A DNA stretch of 64,000 nucleotides from Acidimicrobiaceae bacterium (GCA_002722565.1 PBMG01000015.1:1-64000); one strand, 5' to 3'. Numbered from the stretch's first letter, positions 1 through 6,806 are shown. Numbers and translations: made by a program. Notes: generated by a model from the sequence alone, not told the origin.

Positions 1-76
1 CTATTACTGGAGTCGTCCGCGAGGCACGACTAGGTCTAATAGTTAGGTCTGTATCTATACATGTGAACCTGATGTC

Positions 77-97
77 TGGGGGCACCCCCACAGGGGG
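77..97. other. G5/C5/G5 competing hairpin
   Basis: Three short blocks, five Gs (78-82), five Cs (85-89) and five Gs (93-97), follow one another with 2-3 base gaps, so the C block can pair with either G block. It may be the terminator of a gene left of the window or a small switch. No T-run follows. Bases 1-76 also hold a 6-bp hairpin (11-16 with 26-31) and a 7-base repeat at 31-37 and 44-50. I see no gene before 295. Confidence 0.3.
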
Positions 98-210
98 AGG
101 GTCAACGGAGAGAACTCCTCTCATCTATTTGGTCTATGGATGGCAGTCGTTGTGCTGAGTAGCCATTCGAGTAGCCAAATTCACCGTCTCGCGTCGTTTG
201 GTGTTCTCAA

Positions 211-231
211 ACTTTCTGAATGTTTATTTGG
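211..231 (+). promoter_or_regulatory. Conserved upstream box, copy 1
   Basis: This 21-base AT-rich block matches bases 995-1015 at 17 of 21 positions, and all four differences are transitions. Each copy ends 63 bases before the ATG of one of two paralogous genes, so it is probably part of a shared promoter or a regulator site. No clear -35/-10 pair can be assigned by eye. Confidence 0.45.
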
Positions 232-253
232 CAGAGTAAGTTGACAGATCTGT

Positions 254-270
254 TGAGGTAGTGGACCTCA
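254..270 (+). promoter_or_regulatory. Leader hairpin, copy 1
   Basis: A perfect 6-bp stem (254-259 with 265-270) closes the loop AGTGG. It ends 24 bases before the ATG at 295. The second paralogous gene has a hairpin of different stem sequence with a GTGG-containing loop, ending 25 bases before its ATG. Same position and loop with a changed stem suggests a functional RNA structure in the 5' leader. Confidence 0.45.
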
Positions 271-294
271 GCTTCAATACTGATAGGTGGATAA

Positions 295-903
295 ATGTCT
301 TATATAACTGCTGTCACTGCGACGGGCGATCGTGCTGCATTTGTTGCGGGGGGATCGACTGTGAAAGACGTAATCACTGGTCTTGGCGCGTCGTCGTGCT
401 TTGGTGCCCAGTTAGTCATGGGTGGCGATAATGCGGGAATGCTCCAAGTCCAATATCGAACTGAGACTGCTGAGCAGGCAATGGCGTGTTCAGAGGGAGC
501 GATGGGAAATGTTGATGTGCAGTCGTATATGCAGAGCTTCAATGCTCAGATACAGCGTCGTAGCCTTTTGAAGCTGAATGGTGAACGGGGCGATATGTCT
601 GGAACTTATGGCATTGGTTCGCTGATTAGTGGCGGTCCCGTAGAAGACGGAGCGCTTCAGGCAAGTCTTGATAATGCTTGGGGCATTGTCTCGGATGCGG
701 TTAACGGGATCGGTTTCGCTACTTCGGTTGCGGCGGGAGCCTCTGCTTCGGTTGCTCCGTATTACGCGTTCGTATGGGGAGATGATCTGGACGCAATGAT
801 TGAGGCGATGGGCCGCAATGTGGCTGACGCTAAGACCCAAGAGTTCATGTCGACTTCAGGGATTACCCCTCTTGGTCGACTAATCGGGAAGACGCTTTTC
901 TAA
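295..903 (+). CDS. Duplicated-domain protein of unknown function, paralog A
   Basis: A 202-residue protein of no family I can name. It is clearly related to the next gene downstream: both carry a GASS motif in the first half followed by strand-helix segments in the same order. Each also looks internally duplicated. The first half (about residues 25-80) and second half (about 135-190) both read as a small/Gly-rich beta hairpin, then a T/D-D-A helix start and a terminal M. That pattern resembles ferredoxin-like alpha/beta barrel (ABM, NIPSNAP, Dabb) repeats, but this is an inference from pattern only. There is no signal peptide or membrane segment, so it should be cytosolic. The ATG lies just after a GATAGGTGG ribosome-binding site. 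The gene is monocistronic, with its own leader hairpin and 3' hairpins. Confidence 0.8.
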   Translation: MSYITAVTATGDRAAFVAGGSTVKDVITGLGASSCFGAQLVMGGDNAGMLQVQYRTETAEQAMACSEGAMGNVDVQSYMQSFNAQIQRRSLLKLNGERGDMSGTYGIGSLISGGPVEDGALQASLDNAWGIVSDAVNGIGFATSVAAGASASVAPYYAFVWGDDLDAMIEAMGRNVADAKTQEFMSTSGITPLGRLIGKTLF

Positions 904-919
904 AAGATTGCGAACTCCG

Positions 920-968
920 GATGATGGTCGCCCTAAGGGGCGGCCATCATCGCGCTAGAGCACTAGCG
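920..968 (+). terminator. Double 3' hairpin, copy 1
   Basis: A 14-bp stem with one G-T pair (920-933 with 938-951, loop TAAG) is followed at once by a second hairpin (953-958 with 963-968, loop AGCA). It starts 16 bases after the stop codon. No T-run follows, so it is either a non-canonical terminator or a 3' stabiliser. A close copy lies after the paralogous gene at 1713-1756, which also fits a REP-like repeat. Confidence 0.6.
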
Positions 969-994
969 AACGGCCTGAATTTATGTTGGCTGCA

Positions 995-1015
995 ACTTTT
1001 TAAATGTTTGTTCGG
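995..1015 (+). promoter_or_regulatory. Conserved upstream box, copy 2
   Basis: Second copy of the 21-base block found at 211-231 (17 of 21 identical), again ending 63 bases before the start codon of the gene that follows. The two boxes are exactly 784 bases apart, as are the two start codons. Confidence 0.45.
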
Positions 1016-1034
1016 GACGTTAGATTCAAAGCTG

Positions 1035-1053
1035 CCGAAGTCGTGGGCTTCGG
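1035..1053 (+). promoter_or_regulatory. Leader hairpin, copy 2
   Basis: A perfect 6-bp stem (CCGAAG with CTTCGG) around the loop TCGTGGG, ending 25 bases before the ATG at 1079. Its stem differs from the hairpin at 254-270, but position and the GTGG loop core are kept. Confidence 0.45.
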
Positions 1054-1078
1054 TAAAAACTGAAAAAGGTGGGAAAAT

Positions 1079-1678
1079 ATGGCTTTCGTAGGGTTTAGAG
1101 CTTTTATGGGGGACGCTGCACAATACGCAGCAATGTCAGCCGTAGGTAAAAATAAAATGATCGAGTTGGGAGCGTCCAGCGCCCGAACTTCAGTGGTTCT
1201 TTCAGGCCCTGCAGTTGGTTCTGCTCAGATCGCAACTGTGTTCGATACTGCCGATGCTTACTATGAGGCATCTGCTGCTGCATTAGGAGATGCAGCGGTT
1301 CAAAGCGCAATGGCAGGTGCTAACGCTGTGCAAACAAATGCTGGCCTGCTGCGTCTCGAGACAGAAACTGGTGACTGCTCAGGTGCATATATGGTCGCTT
1401 CTCAAGTCCGTAACGCAACATCTGCAACTCCAGCAGATTGGGAAGAAGTTAAGTCCGTCATTGAGGATTCGATGTTGGGTGAAGGCGTCAACGGCTATCG
1501 CGGTGTGAGCATGGTGGCAGCTGGAGAAATGACAGGCGCATACGGCAATCTCTTCTACACAGATTCAGTCGATGCAGTCGTGAACGCGTCAGCCAACCCT
1601 TCCCCAGCAATGGCTTCACTGATGCAACGTTTAGGAGTTGCAGTTGTGAATCGGGTAATCACCCGCACCATTGACTGA
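1079..1678 (+). CDS. Duplicated-domain protein of unknown function, paralog B
   Basis: A 199-residue paralog of the protein encoded at 295-903. Shared points are the GASS motif near residue 31, a following beta pair, the TADA/TAEQA helix start, a Gly-containing turn before residue 90, and a C-terminal half that repeats the same pattern. Protein identity is low, so the duplication is old, although box, leader hairpin and 3' hairpin are still recognisable around it. The ATG has an upstream AAGGTGGG ribosome site. There is no signal peptide, membrane segment or catalytic motif. Function is unknown; a ligand-binding or stress-protein role of the ferredoxin-like barrel type is only a guess. Confidence 0.8.
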   Translation: MAFVGFRAFMGDAAQYAAMSAVGKNKMIELGASSARTSVVLSGPAVGSAQIATVFDTADAYYEASAAALGDAAVQSAMAGANAVQTNAGLLRLETETGDCSGAYMVASQVRNATSATPADWEEVKSVIEDSMLGEGVNGYRGVSMVAAGEMTGAYGNLFYTDSVDAVVNASANPSPAMASLMQRLGVAVVNRVITRTID

Positions 1679-1712
1679 GTTCAGTCGATAAGCCCAGCTG
1701 CTTTGGCTAGTT

Positions 1713-1756
1713 GATGGTCGCCCTCGGGGGCGGCCATCTTCGCGCTAGGGCACTAG
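1713..1756 (+). terminator. Double 3' hairpin, copy 2
   Basis: An 11-bp stem with one G-T pair (1713-1723 with 1728-1738, loop TCGG) is followed by CTAG-GGCA-CTAG (1745-1756). It is nearly identical to the structure at 920-968 and starts 34 bases after the stop of paralog B. The pair of copies points to a conserved 3' end element or a repeat family. Confidence 0.6.
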
Positions 1757-1876
1757 TAAATCGGGAAGGCGGCACCCGAGTCGACGCGGTGCGAGAGTTT
1801 ATAGACGCCCGAGTTCCTGGCCTTCTGGTTTCGTTAACGCGATAAAAGGGTTGACCTGACCGAGATGCTGAGCTGT

Positions 1877-2164
1877 TTACAAGCTCCACTCGTGATGAAC
1901 GTCAAGGTTCTGATAGGTGGCGCCGTTATTTTCTTGAGCGTCTGCAGCGGTTTCCTGAATCTCGTCTACCTGATTGTTCTGATCAGCGGATTCCCACGAG
2001 TCAAATTCGACAATCGTCACGATTTTCCCTGGAACGTCGCGATCAGCGCACAAAACAAGATTTTTGACAGTTGTCTCATCACCGAGAGTTTTTATGAGGC
2101 CTTCGATTTCAGCCCGGGCTTCTTCGATATCTCTGGATTCCTCGATTACCTGAATAAATTTCAA
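1877..2164 (-). CDS. Small ferredoxin-like barrel protein (ABM/NIPSNAP type), putative
   Basis: A 95-residue acidic protein. The pattern is a beta strand (FIQVIE), a long helix (residues 11-27), two strands around LVLCADRDVPGKIVTIVEF, the FDSWE turn, a second helix, and a final strand ending H-E-W. This is the usual order of dimeric alpha/beta barrel monooxygenase-like or NIPSNAP proteins; the assignment is by pattern, not by a specific motif. The start is TTG at 2164, chosen because an AGAAGGTG ribosome site lies just upstream and no ATG is available. It faces the two duplicated genes, which may carry the same fold. The long plus-strand reading frame over the same bases has no ribosome site and is taken as a shadow. 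Confidence 0.65.
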   Translation of the reverse strand: MKFIQVIEESRDIEEARAEIEGLIKTLGDETTVKNLVLCADRDVPGKIVTIVEFDSWESADQNNQVDEIQETAADAQENNGATYQNLDVHHEWSL

Positions 2165-2265
2165 TGTTCACCTTCTACTTATAGCGTCCGAGCCCCGTCG
2201 AGGGGTCTTTGTGTTCTACTAAACGAAACACGAAATGAGAAGGCAAAGCGTCCGAATTGCGAAGG

Positions 2266-2351
2266 GAGAGGCAGCTGTTGAGGGCCACCACTTTTGCGGT
2301 CAGATGTTGGGGACTTTGACCGGAAAAGCTTTTTCTCAACAACTGCCTCTC
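2266..2351. repeat. 86-base inverted repeat with inner stem
   Basis: A 17-base arm at 2266-2282 pairs with 2335-2351 with a single mismatch (a G-T pair in RNA). The 52-base loop contains its own 6-bp stem (CGGTCA 2297-2302 with TGACCG 2317-2322). The structure could be a MITE-like relic or a folded RNA. No T-run follows it, so a plain terminator is unlikely. I see no obvious target-site duplication directly flanking it. Confidence 0.5.
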
Positions 2352-2371
2352 GTTGGAGAGAACTATATAGG

Positions 2372-2397
2372 AATAAGAACCATTCTTATTAATGGTT
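2372..2397. repeat. Overlapping alternative hairpins
   Basis: AATAAGAA (2372-2379) pairs perfectly with TTCTTATT (2383-2390). AACCATT (2378-2384) pairs perfectly with AATGGTT (2391-2397). The two stems share bases and cannot form together, an arrangement seen in attenuators, but the sequence is AT-rich and short enough to be chance. Confidence 0.3.
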
Positions 2398-2479
2398 TTG
2401 TAGTAATTTCGGGAACCGAGATAAATAAGTTCCACATTCCCGGTAAATCTGTCAAACCCCCTTCCAAGTTTCATTCTTT

Positions 2480-2629
2480 ATGTCCACTGCTACGATTTAT
2501 TTCGTGAGTAGGAAAACCAAAAAAACCGGACGAGTCACTCCCAAAGGAACAAGACCAGCGGGCTATACCCCTAAGGCCTCCTCATCGAAGGGCGATTGTC
2601 CGTGTTGCGATTGTGGGGGGCGTTGCTAG
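2480..2629 (+). CDS. Possible 49-residue basic, Cys-rich peptide
   Basis: An ATG frame of 50 codons ending TAG. The first 35 residues are rich in Lys, Arg, Thr and Pro (it contains KTKKTGRVTPKG). The last ten residues carry five Cys in the order C-x-C-C-x-C-x4-C, like a small metal- or zinc-binding knuckle. I recognise no family. Against it: no Shine-Dalgarno sequence precedes the ATG (the bases upstream are C-rich), and an in-frame GTG nine codons later has none either. For it: such a clustered basic/Cys composition is unusual in random sequence. It may be a real small protein or a decayed fragment. Confidence 0.3.
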   Translation: MSTATIYFVSRKTKKTGRVTPKGTRPAGYTPKASSSKGDCPCCDCGGRC

Positions 2630-2737
2630 CTTCGCTGCCGATCCCACAGTTGCTTTCGTCGCTTCTGCGAGTATCGAACGTTGACGATTTCGTGAACCGG
2701 TCAAAGGCCTCTTTGGTGCTACCACCGCAGACAATTT

Positions 2738-3043
2738 TTAGTCAGCAAGATCTCTTGGAGGCAGCATCGATACCTCGGTATTGAGGTGCTCTTCGATTGC
2801 ATGATCTAGTTGGTCTGCTCCGTAAACCTCGACGAGGGCTTCTATGAGCATCTCAGTCGGCAACAGGATCGGTTGTTCGTTGTAATCAGATTCGTCATTT
2901 GGGTTTGAATACCAGATAGCGGAGCTAGGAGCTCCGTCGAAGATCTCCTCCGCAGCTCCGAAAGTAATGGTGTATTTGCGGCCTGTGATATCGCAGTCCC
3001 AAGCCCACGTCGGATTTTCGCCACCTTGCTCATCGCTACTCAC
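2738..3043 (-). CDS. Hypothetical acidic protein, 101 residues
   Basis: A 101-residue, strongly acidic protein with no motif I recognise. The middle (residues 20-60) has beta-like character with paired aromatic residues (WAWD, YTITF, AIWYSN). The C-terminal third is a helix-rich segment ending PPRDLAD. There is no signal peptide or membrane segment. The start is GTG at 3043; the upstream GGGAATGG is a weak ribosome site. Codon use and the absence of stops in a long acidic frame support it. It is divergent from the P450 gene, with 181 bases between the two starts. Confidence 0.55.
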   Translation of the reverse strand: MSSDEQGGENPTWAWDCDITGRKYTITFGAAEEIFDGAPSSAIWYSNPNDESDYNEQPILLPTEMLIEALVEVYGADQLDHAIEEHLNTEVSMLPPRDLAD

Positions 3044-3224
3044 AACAAACCATTCCCATCAAGTGTTCATGTAACCCTCCCTTACGAGAGTTACTTCGGG
3101 TCGAATTCTGGCAGCAGAAGTAGTTGGAACGACGAATGCTTGAGATCTGAAACGAGTAAACGAGCGAGCGAAACATCGATGGTTTGTGGTGTGCTGTGCT
3201 GAGTAGGTAGGGGAGGAGATGAGT

Positions 3225-4451
3225 ATGACAGTTGCGCTAGAAGGGGAACCTGGCGCTTGGGACGCCTCTTCATTCGATTTTTTGCACCCCCAGATGCGAG
3301 TTGACCCCTTCCCCACATTCAGCGTCATGCGGGAGCAATCTCCTGTGCATTGGGATGGTCGAGCTCACTGGATTTTCAGATACGACGACGCGAGATCAGT
3401 TCTGTTAGGAGACGAATTTGGGCGCCAAGCGTCCACTTTCCAGGAGCAATACTTCGATTCCCTTGGCGCTGGTCAACCATACGAGTACGTCATCAAAAGA
3501 ATGACCTACCTCGATCGAGGCGATCATCACCGAGTACGTGGTTTGTTTGCTAAAACGTTCACCCCTAGAAGAATCGAAGCTTTGCGACCGTTCATCGTTG
3601 AGATGGTGAATAGGTTGATCGATCAAGTTGAGCCTGGCCAAAAATTTGACCTGCTGGAGCTTGTCGCGCATCCGGTGCCTTCTTTGGTCATTTGCGAACT
3701 TTTAGGTGTCCCCGTACAAGATCGTGAACTATTTGATGGCTGGACCCAGCGAATAGCGCACCTGGTGTCGCCGGCAATCAGCGAAGAACAATACGCGGAC
3801 GCTGCCTCCGCGCTCTCAGATGAGTGGGAGTTGATGGAAAATCTCATCTACTCAAGATCACAAAAGCTGGGCGATGACCTCCTATCTGATCTGATTCGGG
3901 CCTCTTCAGGCGACGAAGCGATTAGCCATCAAGAACTGGTTTCAAATTGCATTTTCCTGTTCTCTGCAGGGCATCAAACAACTCGTGACACAGTTGGCAG
4001 TGGAGTTTTGGCGATGATGCGCGACCGGAGACAGTGGGATGCTTTGGTAGCGAATCCGAACGGATTAGCAGGAGCAGCGGCTGAGGAGTCATTGCGATAT
4101 GACGCTCCCGTCGTTCAAAGTTGGGAAGTTGCATTCGAAGACACCGAAATTTCGGGTCATCCCATTGCCGCGGGTGAAGCCGTATTTCCTTTGCTGGGGG
4201 CCTGTAACCATGACCCGGAAAGATTCATTAATCCGGACAGCTTCGAAATTGAAAGAGAAGATAACGTCCCCATTACTTTCAGCTTAGGACCCCATCACTG
4301 CATGGGTTCGGCGTTGGCTCGCATGGAGGTTTCAATAATTTTAGAAGCCTTGGCGACAAAGATTCCGAGTATGAGGCTGGCATCAGAAAACATTGCATGG
4401 CGAGACACAGTCGTTTTTCGGGGCCCGGAGTCTCTTGAGCTGATCACTTAG
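3225..4451 (+). CDS. Cytochrome P450
   Basis: A 408-residue soluble bacterial P450, a heme-thiolate monooxygenase that inserts oxygen into a lipophilic substrate using electrons from a ferredoxin. Three family hallmarks are visible: the I-helix AGHQTT oxygen-activation motif, the K-helix EESLR (ExxR), and the heme loop FSLGPHHCMG with the Cys ligand at about residue 359. The I-helix acid that usually precedes the TT pair is Gln here. The start at 3225 is preferred over the ATG at 3219 because GGAGGAG (3212-3218) sits at the right distance from 3225 and touches 3219. No ferredoxin gene is nearby. The next gene, a SnoaL-like protein 50 bases on, is probably co-transcribed and may act on the same small molecule. 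The substrate cannot be told from sequence. Confidence 0.95.
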   Translation: MTVALEGEPGAWDASSFDFLHPQMRVDPFPTFSVMREQSPVHWDGRAHWIFRYDDARSVLLGDEFGRQASTFQEQYFDSLGAGQPYEYVIKRMTYLDRGDHHRVRGLFAKTFTPRRIEALRPFIVEMVNRLIDQVEPGQKFDLLELVAHPVPSLVICELLGVPVQDRELFDGWTQRIAHLVSPAISEEQYADAASALSDEWELMENLIYSRSQKLGDDLLSDLIRASSGDEAISHQELVSNCIFLFSAGHQTTRDTVGSGVLAMMRDRRQWDALVANPNGLAGAAAEESLRYDAPVVQSWEVAFEDTEISGHPIAAGEAVFPLLGACNHDPERFINPDSFEIEREDNVPITFSLGPHHCMGSALARMEVSIILEALATKIPSMRLASENIAWRDTVVFRGPESLELIT

Positions 4452-4501
4452 TTGTTGCAAGTACTGAAGATTAAAGACTGAAAGCAGAAGGAGGTTACTG
4501 G

Positions 4502-4978
4502 GTGACGACTATCGAGAGTCGACTTGAGCGACTTGAAGACATCGAAGACATAAAGCAATTAAAGGCCAAATACTGCCGTTTCTGTGACGAAGGATACGAC
4601 CCAGATGGGATCGCTGGTTTGTTCACAGAAACTGGTGTTTGGGATGGGGGTCGAACGTTCGGTCTCGCCGAAGGTCGAGACGGAATACGAAAACATTTTG
4701 AAGGCGCAGGAAGCAGAATTTCGATTGCCCGACATCAGGTGATGAACCCCATAATCGAAATCAATGGACAAACAGCATCGGGCCACTGGCTTCTGTTCCA
4801 GCCATGCACCGACGCGAGTAGCGGCGAGGCAGTTTGGTTAGCTGCGACATACAACGACGAGTATTTGAAAGTAGATGGCGGCTGGCTGATTGATCGCCTA
4901 ACTATCGAAGTCGCTTTCTTCTCGCCTTACGACAAAGGGTGGGCCGAACAGCAGTTTCTCTCGGGAAGAGCGCCTTAA
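4502..4978 (+). CDS. SnoaL-like / NTF2-fold protein
   Basis: A 158-residue protein of the SnoaL_4-type NTF2-like fold: an N-terminal helix (RLERLEDIEDIKQLKAKYCRFCDEG) entering a cone-shaped barrel, with the typical LFTETGVWDGG and LAEGRDGIRKHFE segments and a closing D-G-G-W strand. Members act as small-molecule isomerases, cyclases or hydroxylases, or only bind ligands. The start is GTG at 4502 with a strong AGGAGG site upstream. It follows the P450 gene by 50 bases on the same strand, suggesting a two-gene operon on steroid-like or aromatic compounds (inference). It converges on the SDR gene, four bases away. Confidence 0.85.
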   Translation: MTTIESRLERLEDIEDIKQLKAKYCRFCDEGYDPDGIAGLFTETGVWDGGRTFGLAEGRDGIRKHFEGAGSRISIARHQVMNPIIEINGQTASGHWLLFQPCTDASSGEAVWLAATYNDEYLKVDGGWLIDRLTIEVAFFSPYDKGWAEQQFLSGRAP

Positions 4979-4982
4979 AGAG

Positions 4983-5855
4983 TTAGCTATCGGGTAGCTG
5001 GGAAAGGTCCGTCAAGTCGTCGCCGGTAAGCGACTCCCAAGTCGACAAAAAATCGGACGTTTCTAAAGACCAGAGATCAACCCACTCCTCATCGTTGTGA
5101 CGACCTCGCAACTCAACCATTTGCTGCACGCCTCGCCCCACCGTCACCCTCAGTGGAGGAGAAGGGTCTGCGACGAGTTGAGCGACGCAATCCGCCACGT
5201 CTTCTGGCTCGGAAGGAAATGCGTGGTCGTAACCGACACTAAACCCCCAGTTTTTCGCCACTGGACGGTACGGACTGTTTCTGTCGGGTTGACCCGTTTT
5301 CTCCCGAATCGGTGTCGCTACTGCACCTGGTTCTATGAGACTCACATGGATTCCGAAGATGGACGCTTCTGTGGCGAGTGTCTCCGTTAAGGCCTCAACT
5401 GCCCATTTCGAGGAAGAGTAAGGACCGAACATGGGTATAGCGACGAGCCCAGCCACTGAAGAAATATTGATGATGCGTCCGAAAGCTTGATTCCGCATGT
5501 GAGGAAGGGCCGCTTGTGTGCAACGAATCAGGCCGAACACATTGGTTTCGAATAGTTGTTTCCACTGAGCTAACTCGAATTCCTCAACCGACCCAACTGG
5601 GCTCAGCCCAGCATTGTTGACAAGGACGTCGACGCCCCCAGTCTCTTCAAAAGCGGCTTTAACTGACCCCTCATCCTCAACGTCTAACTCGAGAACGCGA
5701 AGGTCAAGGTCTTCGGCATCAGCGATTGACTTTAGAGAAGCCCCCATCGAAGGATCACGCATAGTGGCCCAGACGGTGAGGCCACTTTTGGCTAACTTCA
5801 GGGCCGTTGCCCGGCCGATCCCAGTTGAAGTTCCGGTAATTAAGGCAGTCAACAT
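4983..5855 (-). CDS. Short-chain dehydrogenase/reductase
   Basis: A 290-residue classical SDR that oxidises or reduces a hydroxyl/keto group with NAD(P). Visible motifs are the Rossmann TGTSTGIG near the N-terminus, DVLVNNAG, and the catalytic Ser (INISSVAG) with Y-S-S-S-K. Arg after the second strand (MRDPS) suggests NADP preference. The frame stays open 46 codons further upstream, but that stretch is not SDR-like, so the ATG at 5855 directly before LTALITGTS is chosen. Its ribosome site is weak. The C-terminal tail (E-E-W-V-D-L-W) is longer than in minimal SDRs. Substrate unknown. Confidence 0.92.
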   Translation of the reverse strand: MLTALITGTSTGIGRATALKLAKSGLTVWATMRDPSMGASLKSIADAEDLDLRVLELDVEDEGSVKAAFEETGGVDVLVNNAGLSPVGSVEEFELAQWKQLFETNVFGLIRCTQAALPHMRNQAFGRIINISSVAGLVAIPMFGPYSSSKWAVEALTETLATEASIFGIHVSLIEPGAVATPIREKTGQPDRNSPYRPVAKNWGFSVGYDHAFPSEPEDVADCVAQLVADPSPPLRVTVGRGVQQMVELRGRHNDEEWVDLWSLETSDFLSTWESLTGDDLTDLSQLPDS

Positions 5856-6124
5856 CTCGCACAGTCTCGCATGCAAGATGCACTTTAGGTTCGGGTCTGC
5901 CGATTTTCGGATGCTCGACCTAAATATCGGCTCCTTGGTAGCCGCTCCAGTTGTGACGCGAATAACCGAGTTTGAGGATGGCGGAGAAGGCACTATGAGC
6001 TATCGGTAGCTATGCCCGTCCGAAGATCCTTAACCGATTTGTTGGCAGATATCGAGAAATGTCGGCCAAGTTCTGTCGAGATGTCCAGTTTGGTGGTCTA
6101 AGTTGACCTGAATCAATAATCAAC

Positions 6125-6149
6125 GTGTACTTCAACATGTGAGGTACAC
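6125..6149. promoter_or_regulatory. Putative operator, GTGTAC-N13-GTACAC
   Basis: Perfect 6-base inverted half-sites at 6125-6130 and 6144-6149, each itself the reverse complement of the other, lie immediately before the AAGGGG ribosome site of the nitroreductase gene. A TTGACC (6103-6108) just upstream could be a -35 element. The placement suits a repressor site. Otherwise the 306-base gap 5856-6161 holds only the presumed divergent promoters. Confidence 0.4.
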
Positions 6150-6161
6150 AAAGGGGACAAT

Positions 6162-6806
6162 ATGGAACTCGGGGACGCCATCTACAGCGCAGTCACAACC
6201 AGATATTTCAGTGACGAGCCCGTTACAGATGAACAACTGCAAACAGCGTTTAACTATGCACGGTTCGCCCCGCAAGGCGGAAACCGCCAACCAGTCCGGT
6301 TCATCGTGGTTAAAGACCAAGAAAAAAGGAACCAACTAGCAGAGTGGTATCGGGTTCCGTGGAAGGCATACCTAGCTGATGCACAAACTGGAGACATCAA
6401 CATCGGTTCTGACAAAGCAGCGCGACTCCTCAGAAACGCCGACCACTTTGCCGACCACCTCGAAGAGATACCGGTCATGGTCGTTGCATGTGCACACCTC
6501 GAAGACACCCACCCAACTGACACCGAACTAGGCCGCCTATCAGTCGTAGGCGGAGCATCGATATATCCAGCGGTTCAGAACTTCATTTTGGGATGCCGCG
6601 AAGCTCAACTAGGGGCATCGCTCACAACGCTGCTATGCCTGTTCGAACCTCAGGTAAAAGAACTATTGGGAATGCCCGAAGACGCAGCAACAGTCGCCCA
6701 TATAGCGGTCGGACATAGAACAAAAGAATTTCCGACAAAGCTTGACCGGATGGGCCTCGAAGAGATTGTTTTCTCCGAAACCTGGGGCGAATCCACCTAC
6801 AGTTAA
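6162..6806 (+). CDS. Nitroreductase-family flavoprotein
   Basis: A 214-residue FMN-dependent nitroreductase-fold protein. The N-terminal pattern (AIYSAVTTRYFSDEPVT, then the helix ARFAPQGGNRQPVRFIVV) contains the S/T-x-R and P-x-G-x-N-x-Q-P segments that bind FMN phosphate in this family. The C-terminal GHRTKEFP resembles the usual G-x-P motif region. Members reduce nitroaromatics, quinones or enones with NAD(P)H, or dehalogenate. A good AAGGGGACAAT ribosome site precedes the ATG. It stands alone behind a putative operator, which suggests inducible expression. Confidence 0.92.
   Translation: MELGDAIYSAVTTRYFSDEPVTDEQLQTAFNYARFAPQGGNRQPVRFIVVKDQEKRNQLAEWYRVPWKAYLADAQTGDINIGSDKAARLLRNADHFADHLEEIPVMVVACAHLEDTHPTDTELGRLSVVGGASIYPAVQNFILGCREAQLGASLTTLLCLFEPQVKELLGMPEDAATVAHIAVGHRTKEFPTKLDRMGLEEIVFSETWGESTYS

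Larger units (their letters stand above)
2165..2737. other. Structured gap with few genes
   Basis: This 573-base stretch has no convincing long gene. It holds a CCCC-GTCGA-GGGG hairpin followed by TCTTT (2193-2210), a long inverted repeat (2266-2351), two mutually exclusive hairpins (2372-2397) and a possible 49-codon reading frame (2480-2629). The base composition is more AT-rich in the middle than in the neighbouring genes. It could be the remnant of a small mobile element or the leader of an RNA of unknown kind. Confidence 0.5.

Noticed and set aside
2183-2255. 9-base direct repeat (AGCGTCCGA at 2183 and 2247), as a target-site duplication
   Set aside because: It does not flank the inverted repeat at 2266-2351; likely chance.
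1865-2281. 138-codon plus-strand frame opposite the small barrel protein
   Set aside because: No ribosome site, and the opposite-strand frame has a good one plus a sensible fold pattern.
2175-2474. 99-codon minus-strand frame in the structured gap
   Set aside because: No ribosome site; runs through both inverted repeats; composition not protein-like.
2235-2507. 90-codon plus-strand frame in the structured gap
   Set aside because: Spans the long inverted repeat, no ribosome site, no recognisable pattern.
2596-2784. 62-codon plus-strand frame
   Set aside because: TTG start without ribosome site; overlaps the end of the better-supported minus-strand gene at 2738-3043.
5614-6009. 131-codon plus-strand frame opposite the SDR
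   Set aside because: Antisense to a clear SDR coding region; mirror of its codon bias.
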